Source: Calamus simplicifolius (taxonomy: Eukaryota > Streptophyta > Magnoliopsida > Arecales > Arecaceae). From it: a stretch of DNA of 64,000 nucleotides. The notes below the pieces were generated by a model. That model was not told the DNA's origin, searched no databases, and saw only the letters and a list, made by a program, of their open reading frames with translations. The stretch spans positions 237,835 through 301,834 of the forward strand of contig UESW01001599.1 of NCBI GenBank assembly GCA_900491605.1, given 5' to 3'. The translations under genes and the position numbers were made by a program. The first letter of the stretch is position 1; every line of letters starts with the position of its first letter. Shown piece by piece: positions 1-13,000 of the stretch.

Positions 1-3000
1 TCTACTTTGTTGCAATTTAACAATTAATGATAGATGTATGCCCTTGTTCACATTGTTGGCTTCTTTTTTTATTTAGTTTATGAATTTAAATAGGAGCTTT
101 CATTTTAAACTTGTGGCTAGACTTGTAATGGGGCATATTAGTTTTAAATTTTTCAAAGAAAATGCTGATTTTTTAATGTCTTTTAACTTTTCATTTCTTT
201 GATTGAAGAACTTCCCCTAAAGTTTTATTAAATCTTTGATTCTTTCTCATTCTATCTATAATCAAGAAATGAAATTTTTGGAACAATAGATAGCCAAAGA
301 TACAAAAATCAACCATATCAATGTAAAATCGAGGTGAAAATTAAGTTTAGATTTAGTTTTCTCATTGGTTTTGACATATTTTTCACTTTTATTGGCTTTG
401 ATAAAATATTTTGTATGGATTTCTTTGATCCAAAGGATTTTTCACTATCATTTCTTTTTTAAATTCAATCAATTGTAAGTTTATCCTTGTAAAAGGATTT
501 ATTTTCTATTTTCCTTTTTAACAAATACAAATGTGCTCTTCTACTTCTATATGTAATCAAGAAGCAAAATTTAATGAAAAATAGATAACTGAAGAATCAT
601 CCATATTAGTTTAAAACATAGATAAAAATTGAGTTTAGATTTGGCATTTTTGTTATTCTTGATTTGTTTTCACTTTTGTTTGTTTTAAATGAATATTTTA
701 TGTGGATTTCTTTGAACCAAAGGATTTTTTGGTACACTTTTTTGAACAAAAGGATTTTTTGCTATCACTTCTTTTTTATTCATTTAATTATAGGTTTGCA
801 TCTTATAAAAGGGATTTATTTTTTTCTTTTTAACAAATGTAGATGTGATCCTTGATTGCTCTGTTTTCTTCCCTTTTATTGCTATATGAATACAACATGA
901 CAGTTTTATCTTAAACTTGTGCCTTGGCTTGTAGTAAGGTATATTGATTTAGTGATTTTCAATTAAAAAGGAGCAGATTTTTTTATGATCATTTTAAATT
1001 TTCTTTTTTAGTTCTATTTTTATTAGTTTAATTTTGGGATTTGTTTTCTCAATTGTATTGGTTTTGATTGAATATTTTACATAGATTTCTTTGATTCAAA
1101 ATGTTTCTTATTGTCACTTCGATCTCCTTTTTTTTCTTTCATTGATCATAGTCTTTTATAAAAAGAATTTATCTACTTTGTTGCAATTTAACAATTAATG
1201 ATAGATGTATGCCCTTGTTCACATTGTTGGCTTCTTTTTTTATTTAGTTTATGAATTTAAATAGGAGCTTTCATTTTAAACTTGTGGCTAGACTTGTAAT
1301 GGGGCATATTAGTTTTAAATTTTTCAAAGAAAATGCTGATTTTTTAATGTTTTTAACTTTTCATTTCTTTGATTGAAGAACTTCCCCTAAAGTTTTATTA
1401 AATCTTTGATTCTTTCTCATTCTATCTATAATCAAGAAATGAAATTTTTGGAACAATAGATAGCCAAAGATACAAAAATCAACCATATCAATGTAAAAAT
1501 CGAGGTGAAAATTAAGTTTAGATTTAGTTTTCTCATTGGTTTTGACATATTTTTCACTTTTATTGGCTTTGATAAAATATTTTGTATGGATTTCTTTGAT
1601 CCAAAGGATTTTTCACTATCATTTCTTTTTTAAATTCAATCAATTGTAAGTTTATCCTTGTAAAAGGATTTATTTTCTATTTTCCTTTTTAACAAATACA
1701 AATGTGCTCTTCTACTTCTATATGTAATCAAGAAGCAAAATTTAATGAAAAATAGATAACTGAAGAATCATCCATATTAGTTTAAAACATAGATAAAAAT
1801 TGAGTTTAGATTTGGCATTTTTGTTATTCTTGATTTCGTTTTCACTTTTGTTTGTTTTAAATGAATATTTTATGTGGATTTCTTTGAACCAAAGGATTTT
1901 TTGGTACACTTTTTTGAACAAAAGGATTTTTTGCTATCACTTCTTTTTTATTCATTTAATTATAGGTTTGCATCTTATAAAAGGGATTTATTTCCTTTTT
2001 TTCTTTTTAACAAATGTAGATGTGATCCTTGATTGCTCTGTTTTCTTCCCTTTTATTGCTATATGAATACAACATGACAGCTTTTATCTTAAACTTGTGC
2101 CTTGGCTTGTAGTAAGGTATATTGATTTAGTGATTTTCAATTAAAAAGGAGCAGATTTTTTTATGATCATTTTAAATTTTCTTTTTTAGTTCTATTTTTA
2201 TTAGTTTAATTTTGGGATTTGTTTTCTCAATTGTATTGGTTTTGATTGAATATTTTACATAGATTTCTTTGATTCAAAATGTTTCTTATTGTCACTTCGA
2301 TCTCCTTTTTTTTCTTTCATTGATCATAGTCTTTTATAAAAGAATTTATCTACTTTGTTGCAATTTAACAATTAATGATAGATGTATGCCCTTGTTCACA
2401 TTGTTGGCTTCTTTTTTTATTTAGTTTATGAATTTAAATAGGAGCTTTCATTTTAAACTTGTGGCTAGACTTGTAATGGGGCATATTAGTTTTAAATTTT
2501 TCAAAGAAAATGCTGATTTTTTAATGTCGTTTTAACTTTTCATTTCTTTGATTGAAGAACTTCCCCTAAAGTTTTATTAAATCTTTGATTCTTTCTCATT
2601 CTATCTATAATCAAGAAATGAAATTTTTGGAACAATAGATAGCCAAAGATATAAAAATCAACCATATCAATGTGAAAATCGAGGTGAAAATTAAGTTTAG
2701 ATTTAGTTTTCTCATTGGTTTTGACATATTTTTCACTTTTATTGGCTTTGATAAAATATTTTGTATGGATTTCTTTGATCCAAAGGATTTTTCACTATCA
2801 TTTCTTTTTTAAATTCAATCAATTGTAAGTTTATCCTTGTAAAAGGATTTATTTTCTATTTTCCTTTTTAACAAATACAAATGTGCTCTTCTACTTCTAT
2901 ATGTAATCAAGAAGCAAATTTAATGAAAAATAGATAACTGAAGAATCATCCATATTAGTTTAAAACATAGATAAAAATTGAGTTTAGATTTGGCATTTTT

Positions 3001-6000
3001 GTTATTCTTGATTTCGTTTTCACTTTTGTTTGTTTTAAATGAATATTTTATGTGGATTTCTTTGAACCAAAGGATTTTTTGGTACACTTTTTTGAACAAA
3101 AGGATTTTTTGCTATCACTTCTTTTTATTCATTTAATTATAGGTTTGCATCTTATAAAAGGGATTTATTTCCTTTTTTTCTTTTTAACAAATGTAGATGT
3201 GATCCTTGATTGCTCTGTTTTCTTCCCTTTTATTGCTATATGAATACAACATGACAGCTTTTATCTTAAACTTGTGCCTTGGCTTGTAGTAAGGTATATT
3301 GATTTAGTGATTTTCAATTAAAAAGGAGCAGATTTTTTTATGATCATTTTAAATTTTCTTTTTTAGTTCTATTTTTATTAGTTTAATTTTGGGATTTGTT
3401 TTCTCAATTGTATTGGTTTTGATTGAATATTTTACATAGATTTCTTTGATTCAAAATGTTTCTTATTGTCACTTCGATCTCCTTTTTTTTCTTTCATTGA
3501 TCATAGTCTTTTATAAAAAGAATTTATCTACTTTGTTGCAATTTAACAATTAATGATAGATGTATGCCCTTGTTCACATTGTTGGCTTCTTTTTTTATTT
3601 AGTTTATGAATTTAAATAGGAGCTTTCATTTTAAACTTGTGGCTAGACTTGTAATGGGGCATATTAGTTTTAAATTTTTCAAAGAAAATGCTGATTTTTT
3701 AATGTCGTTTTAACTTTTCATTTCTTTGATTGAAGAACTTCCCCTAAAGTTTTATTAAATCTTTGATTCTTTCTCATTCTATCTATAATCAAGAAATGAA
3801 ATTTTTGGAACAATAGATAGCCAAAGATGTACAAAATCAACCATATCAATGTAAAAATCGAGGTGAAAATTAAGTTTAGATTTAGTTTTCTCATTGGTTT
3901 TGACATATTTTTCACTTTTATTGGCTTTGATAAAATATTTTGTATGGATTTCTTTGATCCAAAGGATTTTTCACTATCATTTCTTTTTTAAATTCAATCA
4001 ATTGTAAGTTTATCTCTTGTAAAAGGAATTTATTTTCTATTTTCCTTTTTAACAAATACAAATGTGCTCTTCTACTTCTATATGTAATCAAGAAGCAAAA
4101 TTTAATGAAAAATAGATAACTGAAGAATCATCCATATTAGTTTAAAACATAGATAAAAATTGAGTTTAGATTTGGCATTTTTGTTATTCTTGATTTTGTT
4201 TTCACTTTTGTTTGTTTTAAATGAATATTTTATGTGGATTTCTTTGAACCAAAGGATTTTTTGGTACACTTTTTTGAACAAAAGGATTTTTTGCTATCAC
4301 TTTTTTTTATTCATTTAATTATAGGTTTGCATCTTATAAAAGGGATTTATTTTTTTCTTTTTAACAAATGTAGATGTGATCCTTGATTGCTCTGTTTTCT
4401 TCCCTTTTATTGCTATATGAATACAACATGACAGTTTTAATCTTAAACTTGTGCCTTGGCTTGTAGTAAGGTATATTGATTTAGTGATTTTCAATTAAAA
4501 AGGAGCAGATTTTTTTATGATCATTTTAAATTTTCTTTTTTAGTTCTATTTTTATTAGTTTAATTTTGGGATTTGTTTTCTCAATTGTATTGGTTTTGAT
4601 TGAATATTTTACATAGATTTCTTTGATTCAAAATGTTTCTTATTGTCACTTCGATCTCCTTTTTTTTCTTTCATTGATCATAGTCTTTTATAAAAAGAAT
4701 TTATCTACTTTGTTGCAATTTAACAATTAATGATAGATGTATGCCCTTGTTCACATTGTTGGCTTCTTTTTTTTTTAGTTTATGAATTTAAATAGGAGCT
4801 TTCATTTTAAACTTGTGGCTAGACTTGTAATGGGGCATATTAGTTTTAAATTTTTCAAAGAAAATGCTGATTTTTTAATGTCGTTTTAACTTTTCATTTC
4901 TTTGATTGAAGAACTTCCCCTAAAGTTTTATTAAATCTTTGATTCTTTCTCATTCTATCTATAATCAAGAAATGAAATTTTTGGAACAATAGATAGCCAA
5001 AGATATACAAAAATCAACCATATCAATGTAAAAATCGAGGTGAAAATTAAGTTTAGATTTAGTTTTCTCATTGGTTTTGACATATTTTTCACTTTTATTG
5101 GCTTTGATAAAATATTTTGTATGGATTTCTTTGATCCAAAGGATTTTTCACTATCATTTCTTTTTTAAATTCAATCAATTGTAAGTTTATCCCTTGTAAA
5201 AGGGATTTATTTTCTATTTTCCTTTTAACAAATACAAATGTGCTCTTCTACTTCTATATGTAATCAAGAAGCAAATTTAATGAAAAATAGATAACTGAAG
5301 AATCATCCATATTAGTTTAAAACATAGATAAAAATTGAGTTTAGATTTGGCATTTTTGTTATTCTTGATTTCGTTTTCACTTTTGTTTGTTTTAAATGAA
5401 TATTTTGTGGATTTCTTTGAACCAAAGGATTTTTTGGTACACTTTTTTGAACAAAAGGATTTTTTGCTATCACTTTTTTTTATTCATTTAATTATTGGTT
5501 TGCATCTTATAAAAGGGATTTATTTCCTTTTTTTCTTTTTAACAAATGTAGATGTGATCCTTGATTGCTCTGTTTTCTTCCCTTTTATTGCTATATGAAT
5601 ACAACATGACAGCTTTTATCTTAAACTTGTGCCTTGGCTTGTAGTAAGGTATATTGATTTAGTGATTTTCAATTAAAAAGGAGCAGATTTTTTTATGATC
5701 ATTTTAAATTTTCTTTTTTAGTTCTATTTTTATTAGTTTAATTTTGGGATTTGTTTTCTCAATTGTATTGGTTTTGATTGAATATTTTACATAGATTTCT
5801 TTGATTCAAAATGTTTCTTATTGTCACTTCGATCTCCTTTTTTTTCTTTCATTGATCATAGTCTTTTATAAAAAGAATTTATCTACTTTGTTGCAATTTA
5901 ACAATTAATGATAGATGTATGCCCTTGTTCACATTGTTGGCTTCTTTTTTTATTTAGTTTATGAATTTAAATAGGAGCTTTCATTTTAAACTTGTGGCTA

Positions 6001-9000
6001 GACTTGTAATGGGGCATATTAGTTTTAAATTTTTCAAAGAAAATGCTGATTTTTTAATGTCGTTTTAACTTTTCATTTCTTTGATTGAAGAACTTCCCCT
6101 AAAGTTTTATTAAATCTTTGATTCTTCTCATTCTATCTATAATCAAGAAATGAAATTTTTGGAACAATAGATAGCCAAAGATATAAAAAATCAACCATAT
6201 CAATGTGAAAATCGAGGTGAAAATTAAGTTTAGATTTAGTTTTCTCATTGGTTTTGACATATTTTTCACTTTTATTGGCTTTGATAAAATATTTTGTATG
6301 GATTTCTTTGATCCAAAGGATTTTTCACTATCATTTCTTTTTTAAATTCAATCAATTGTAAGTTTATCCCTTGTAAAAGGATTTATTTTCTATTTTCCTT
6401 TTTAACAAATACAAATGTGCTCTTCTACTTCTATATGTAATCAAGAAGCAAAATTTAATGAAAAATAGATAACTGAAGAATCATCCATATTAGTTTAAAA
6501 CATAGATAAAAATTGAGTTTAGATTTGGCATTTTTGTTATTCTTGATTTCGTTTTCACTTTTGTTTGTTTTAACCAAAGGATTTTTTGGTTCACTTTTTT
6601 GAACAAAAGGATTTTTTGCTATCACTACTTTTTTATTCATTTAATTATTGGTTTGCATCTTATAAAAGGGATTTATTTCCTTTTTTTCTTTTTAACAAAT
6701 GTAGATGTGATCCTTGATTGCTCTGTTTTCTTCCTTTTTATTGCTATATGAATACAAGATGACAGCTTTTATCTTAAACTTGTGCCTTGGCTTGTAGTAA
6801 GGTATATTGATTTAGTGATTTTCAATTAAAAAGGAGCAGATTTTTTTATGATCATTTTAAATTTTCTTTTTTAGTTCTATTTTTATTAGTTTAATTTTGG
6901 GATTTGTTTTCTCAATTGTATTGGTTTTGATTGAATATTTTACATAGATTTCTTTGATTCAAAATGTTTCTTATTGTCACTTCGATCTCCTTTTTTTTCT
7001 TTCATTGATCATAGTCTTTTATAAAAAGAATTTATCTACTTTGTTGCAATTTAACAATTAATGATAGATGTATGCCCTTGTTCACATTGTTGGCTTCTTT
7101 TTTTATTTAGTTTATGAATTTAAATAGGAGCTTTCATTTTAAACTTTTGGCTAGACTTGTAATGGGCATATTAGTTTTAAATTTTTCAAAGAAAATGCTG
7201 ATTTTTTAATGTCCTTTTAACTTTTCATTTCTTGATTGAAGAACTTCCCCTAAAGTTTTATTAAATCTTTGATTCTTTCTCATTCTATCTATAATCAAGA
7301 AATGAAATTTTGGAACAATAGATAGCCAAAGATGTACAAAAATCAACCATATCAATGTAAAAATTGAGGTGAAAATTAAGTTTAGATTTAGTTTTCTCAT
7401 TGGTTTTGACATATTTTTCACTTTTATTGGCTTTGATAAAATATTTTGTATGGATTTCTTTGATCCAAAGGATTTTTCACTATCATTTCTTTTTTAAATT
7501 CAATCTTGTAAAAGGAATTTATTTTCTATTTTCCTTTTTAACAAATACAAATGTGCTCTTCTACTTCTATATGTAATCAAGAAGCAAAATTTAATGAAAA
7601 ATAGATAACTGAAGAATCATCCATATTAGTTTAAAACATAGATAAAAATTGAGTTTAGATTTGGAATTTTTGTTATTCTTGATTTGTTTTCACTTTTGTT
7701 TGTTTTAAATGAATATTTTATGTGGATTTCTTTGAACCAAGGATTTTTTGGTACACTTTTTTGAACAAAAGGATTTTTTGCTATCACTTCTTTTTTATTC
7801 ATTTAATTATAGGTTTCATCTTATAAAAGGGATTTATTTCCTTTTTTTCTTTTTAACAATGTAGATGTGATCCTTGATTGCTCTGTTTTCTTCCCTTTTA
7901 TTGCTATATGAATACAACATGACAGCTTTAATCTTAAACTTGTGCCTTGGCTTTTAGTAAGGTATATTGATTTAGTGATTTTCAATTAAAAAGGAGCAGA
8001 TTTTTTTATGATCATTTTAAATTTTCTTTTTTAGTTCTATTTTTATTAGTTTAATTTTGGGATTTGTTTTCTCAATTGTATTGGTTTTGATTGAATATTT
8101 TACATAGATTTCTTTGATTCAAAATGTTTCTAATTGTCACTTCGATCTCCTTTTTTTTCTTTCATTGATCATAGTTTTTATAAAAAGAATTTATCTACTT
8201 TGTTGCAATTTAACAATTAATGATAGATGTATGCCCTTGTTCACATTGTTGGCTTCTTTTTTTATTTAGTTTATGAATTTAAATAGGAGCTTTCATTTTA
8301 AACTTGTGGCTAGACTTGTAATGGGGCATATTAGTTTTAAATTTTTCAAAGAAAATGCTGATTTTTTAATGTCGTTTTAACTTTTCATTTCTTTGATTGA
8401 AGAACTTCCCCTAAAGTTTTATTAAATCTTTGATTCTTTCTCATTCTATCTATAATCAAGAAATGAAATTTTTGGAACAATAGATAGCCAAAGATATATA
8501 AAAATCAACCATATCAATGTGAAAATCGAGGTGAAAATTAAGTTTAGATTTAGTTTTCTCATTGGTTTGACATATTTTTCAGTTTTATTGGCTTTGATAA
8601 AATATTTTGTATGGATTTCTTTGATCCAAAGGATTTTTCACTATCATTTCTTTTTTAAATTCAATCAATTGTAAGTTTATCCCTTGTGAAAGGGATTTAT
8701 TTTCTATTTTCCTTTTAACAAATACAAATGTGCTCTTCTACTTCTATATGTAATCAAGAAGCAAATTTAATGAAAAATAGATAACTGAAGAATCATCCAT
8801 ATTAGTTTAAAACATAGATAAAAATTGAGTTTAGATTTGGCATTTTTGTTATTCTTGATTTCGTTTTCACTTTTGTTTGTTTTAAATGAATATTTATGAG
8901 GATTTGTTTGAACCAAAGGATTTTTTGGTGCACTTTTTTGAACAAAAGGATTTTTTGCTATCACTTCTTTTTTATTCATTTAATTATTGGTTTGCATCTT

Positions 9001-9893
9001 ATAAAAGGGATTTATTTCCTTTTTTTTCTTTTTAACAAATGTAGATGTGATCCTTGATTGCTCTGTTTCTTCCCTTTTATTGCTATATGAATACAACATG
9101 ACAACTTTTATCTTAAACTTGTGCCTTGGCTGGTAGTAAGGTATATTGATTTAGTGATTTTCAATTAAAAAGAGTAGATTTTTTTATGATCATTTTAAAT
9201 TTTCTTTTTTAGTTCTATTTTTATTAGTTTAATTTTGGGATTTGTTTTCTCAATTGTATTGGTTTTGATTGAATATTTTACATAGATTTCTTTGATTCAA
9301 AATGTTTCTTATTGTCACTTCGATCTCCTTTTTTTTCTTTCATTGATCATAGTCTTTTATAAAAAGAATTTATCTACTTTGTTGCAATTTAACAATTAAT
9401 GATAGATGTATGCCCTTGTTCACATTGTTGGCTTCTTTTTTTTAGTTTATGAATTTAAATAGGAGCTTTCATTTTAAACTTGTGGCTAGACTTGTAATGG
9501 GGCATATTAGTTTTAAATTTTTCAAAGAAAATGCTGATTTTTTAATGTCGTTTTAACTTTTCATTTCTTTGATTGAAGAACTTCCCCTAAAGTTTTATTA
9601 AATCTTTGATTCTTTCTCATTCTATCTATAATCAAGAAATGAAATTTTTGGAACAATAGATAGCCAAAGATATACAAAAATCAACCATATCAATGTAAAA
9701 TCGAGGTGAAAATTAAGTTTAGATTTAGTTTTCTCATTGGTTTTGACATATTTTTCACTTTTATTGGCTTTGATAAAATATTTTGTATGGATTTCTTTGA
9801 TCCAAAGGATTTTTCACTATCATTTCTTTTTTAAATTCAATCAATTGTAAGTTTATCCCTTGTAAAAGGGATTTTTTTCTATTTTCCTTTTTA
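1..9893. repeat. Tandem satellite-like array, ~1.18-kb AT-rich unit, about 8.4 copies
   Basis: The motif TCTACTTTGTTGCAATTTAA recurs at 1, 1172, 2349, 3527, 4704, 5882, 7035, 8194 and 9373, giving periods of 1171, 1177, 1178, 1177, 1178, 1153, 1159 and 1179 bp. Units are nearly identical over their whole length and differ mainly by homopolymer-length changes, small indels and scattered substitutions. The ninth unit stops near 9893, where the sequence becomes unique. The first unit is already running at base 1, so the array extends left of the window. Each unit contains three diverged versions of one module: a GATTTCTTTGA box at about 419, 705 and 1084 of unit 1, each preceded by a related GAATATTTT or AAATATTTT stretch. 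Short open frames of 60-88 codons recur only because the repeat does; none looks coding. No transposon ends or coding domains are seen, so I call it a satellite-type tandem repeat. Confidence 0.95.
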
Positions 9894-10093
9894 AAAATAA
9901 GTCCCATTAGTATTATTTATGCAGCCATATTTTTTGAAGTTTGTAATTGAGGTATATAAATACAATCCATTTAATATCCTAATAATAAAGCTTTTATTTA
10001 TCTACATGGATCTATGGGTGCTCTTCTTTCATGTAATATCCTTTGATTTTCTTATACTTTGTCATAATATAGGATGTCTTTTACCTATTGCAG
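9894..10093 (+). other. End of the upstream intron of the GIF-like gene
   Basis: AT-rich sequence between the end of the satellite array and the splice acceptor at 10093. No candidate first exon with a start codon is visible, so the first exon must lie left of the array and outside the window, or be lost. Confidence 0.6.
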
Positions 10094-13000
10094 TACCTAG
10101 ATGAGAATAAACGGTTAATCATGGCCATTTATCAAAGCATGATGACAGGCAAAAAAGAGGAACATGATAGGTAAATCAAATCTATAGCCAATGCAAGGTT
10201 AAATAGCAATTATAGCATTAGCTTTGAACTATCTGTGCTCTATCACATGTACATATAAATTTTAGCTGCTTTATTTTGTTTGAAAGGTTAATATGGCCTA
10301 TAAAGTTCTTAAAATTCTTCTATTTAAGTGTGGCTTAAATATTCTAACCTTCAAGGAAAAGTTGGTTCTCATGTATTTGTTTTTCACTTTTTATTATCTA
10401 GAAAACGAGTCAATTAATACTTGAAAATTACTATTATGATGATTAAATTAGTTATCATTTTGATAAATATCAAAATATATCAAATAAACATATTGGTAAC
10501 ACTAATAGCTGCTAGATTAGCTGGCTGGTACCCATATTTCAAAGTATGTTTCGAGTTAGTGATGAATAACTATACAATTCTTAAAAATATAATGTGATAC
10601 TGATAGCTAAGAAATTTAGAGTCCTATTAATGCTAATTGCAAGTAAAAAATATGATGGCACTAGCTGCAAGTCCAAAATACCATTTGTTTGTTTCAACTT
10701 TTATTAGACCAAACTTAATTTATAAAATGTCTTGAATCTTTATTAGTGATAATTGTCATGTACATATAATTTTTTACAAATTATTTTTGTATATTATTTT
10801 ATTATAATTTAGCTTATTACATCTTTGATATCTAATATTATGTTGTAACCTATGATATGTCTTAATGCTAGTAGAGATAATTGTGATATACATAGAAATT
10901 TTTCTAAACTATTCATTATATGTCATTGCATTATATGTTGAGCACATAATATGTACCATCAATATCTAGAAATGTTGTAATGATAGCTAGGAAATTAAGA
11001 GTCATACTAATGTTAATTGCAAGTAGAAAATATTATGGCACTAGCCACAGATCCAAAACACTATTTGTTTGTTTTAACTTTTATTGGACAAAAATCAATT
11101 CATATAATATCTCAATCTCTGTTGATGATATAATCGTCATGTGCATGTAATTTTTTGTAAATTATTTGTTGTATATCTTTGTATTATAATTTAGCATTTT
11201 ATGTCTCTAATATCTAATATGATGTTCATCTCCTCCCATGATACATCTTAATGCTAGTCAGAGATAATTGTCATATTCATAGAAAATTTTCTAAAGTATA
11301 TGTTGCATATCATTCTAGTACATGTTTAGCACATAATGTCATTAGTATCTAATGTTATGTTTATCACCTTCCATGATATGTTTGCATGATTTATCTAACT
11401 ATTTCATTTGGAGTTGAGAAAAGGCTCCTTACGACCCTTTTCTCTCAATAAGTGCTTTATTTTTATGACTTATAGAATACATAAATTTATTCTTTTCTCA
11501 TCTTAATATACTTATGAAAGAAAAAGATAGGATTCTTATCCCCCTATTTTAGCCATTTGATCCTGGATCCTCCTTTAATCAATCAAATCTTAATGTTTAC
11601 CTTCGTATAATATCTTGTTAGTACTTTTAATTCTATTTGTAGCTCATATCTCCCCTCTTGTTGAAGGCAGTTACGTATTATCTTTCCCAAATCTAGCTAA
11701 AGAATCATTTCCAAAATAAACCTCTTTCTAGTTGTCATTGTACTCCATTTAAAATTTCTTCTCAAAATATGAAGCCTCAAAAGACTGAATTTAATGTTCC
11801 AATTGAAGGTTCTAGATTTTCAAATTAAAAAGTTATAGATGATTATAAAATAATATAAGAATGAATTAAATTTAGATTGTCAAAAGCAAGAACCATAAAA
11901 CCCATCATGCTCACTACTCTATTCTCTCACATGTTCTTTAAATATATAAAGAATAAGCATGTAAACAAAGACTTAGATGCAACAAGTTGCCTCAAAGTCA
12001 ACTCGACAGAGCACACTGCTAGATCCAAGCTAGTCCACTAAAATATTGAACTCATGCCAGTATTAGACAAGGCCGAAAAGTTTTGGTCTCACACTCTCTT
12101 AACCCGGGTAGCATTCTTTTCTTATTTTTATTGAACTAAAAAGAAATATTTTCTTTTAGCACTTGTTTGATATTTTTTCAAAAAATATTCTTTTTAAAAA
12201 AATTTTAAGAGAGAGAGAGAGAGAGGAAAAGAGTATTGAAAAGCAAATACTATTTCTCCTATAATATTTAATTATATTATGGTGAATTAGAGAAAATATG
12301 TGTGAGCTCCATGGAAAATATGAATAGAAAAGTTTTTCCTCCTATATTTTTCCTCCAACCAAATTGCAGGCTAGGAGAAAAATTTTAAGAAACTAGTAAT
12401 TAGCCAATTCTTCACTGCTGCGAGCTTAATGAAACCTCATTATTCAGGGAATATCTTTTCCATTATTACTGATATATTATTGTTGGGAAAAGACTTAGAT
12501 GAGCTGAGCTGAGCTGAGTTGAGTTAAGAATGATATATTATTATAATTTGCTAAAGCAGAGATTTAGCAAGGCTACGTCAAAATCTCGAGTTCCTCGCAA
12601 GAATCGCAGACAATCAAACTCAGCAAGCCTCAACAGCACCTCAGGTATGGCCAACATGGCAAGTTCTAGCAGATCAACTAGAACCATGCATAACCATCAA
12701 ATGTGCATGACATCACACCTCTTTCTTTTTCCAAACGACATATTACAAATCCCGTTTTGCATCAAGAACAGTTGTCGATGGCTGCTGCTGCTGGATCCTC
12801 AACAATGTCTGCAATGCACCTCCACCAACCGGCAGTGGCACCAAGCGTCCTTGGGCCGAACAACCTTCAAGGCCAAAGCGGCAGCACGACCAGCAATGCG
12901 ATGCCGACTGCTGCTGGCGGTGAGAACGGAAAGGAAAAAGAACAAGTCGAGTCTTCAAAAGGTCCCATCTCTACAAGGCCGACCACTGAAGCGTTTCCCG

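Noticed and set aside
664..8979. Repeated 60-88 codon open frames in the satellite array
   Set aside because: They recur only because the unit recurs, change frame with indels, are Phe/Leu/Lys-rich as expected from AT-rich DNA, and have no conserved start or domain.
9919..10104. 61-codon open frame overlapping the first GIF-like exon
   Set aside because: Different frame from YLDENKRLIM, no similarity, and it runs through intron sequence.
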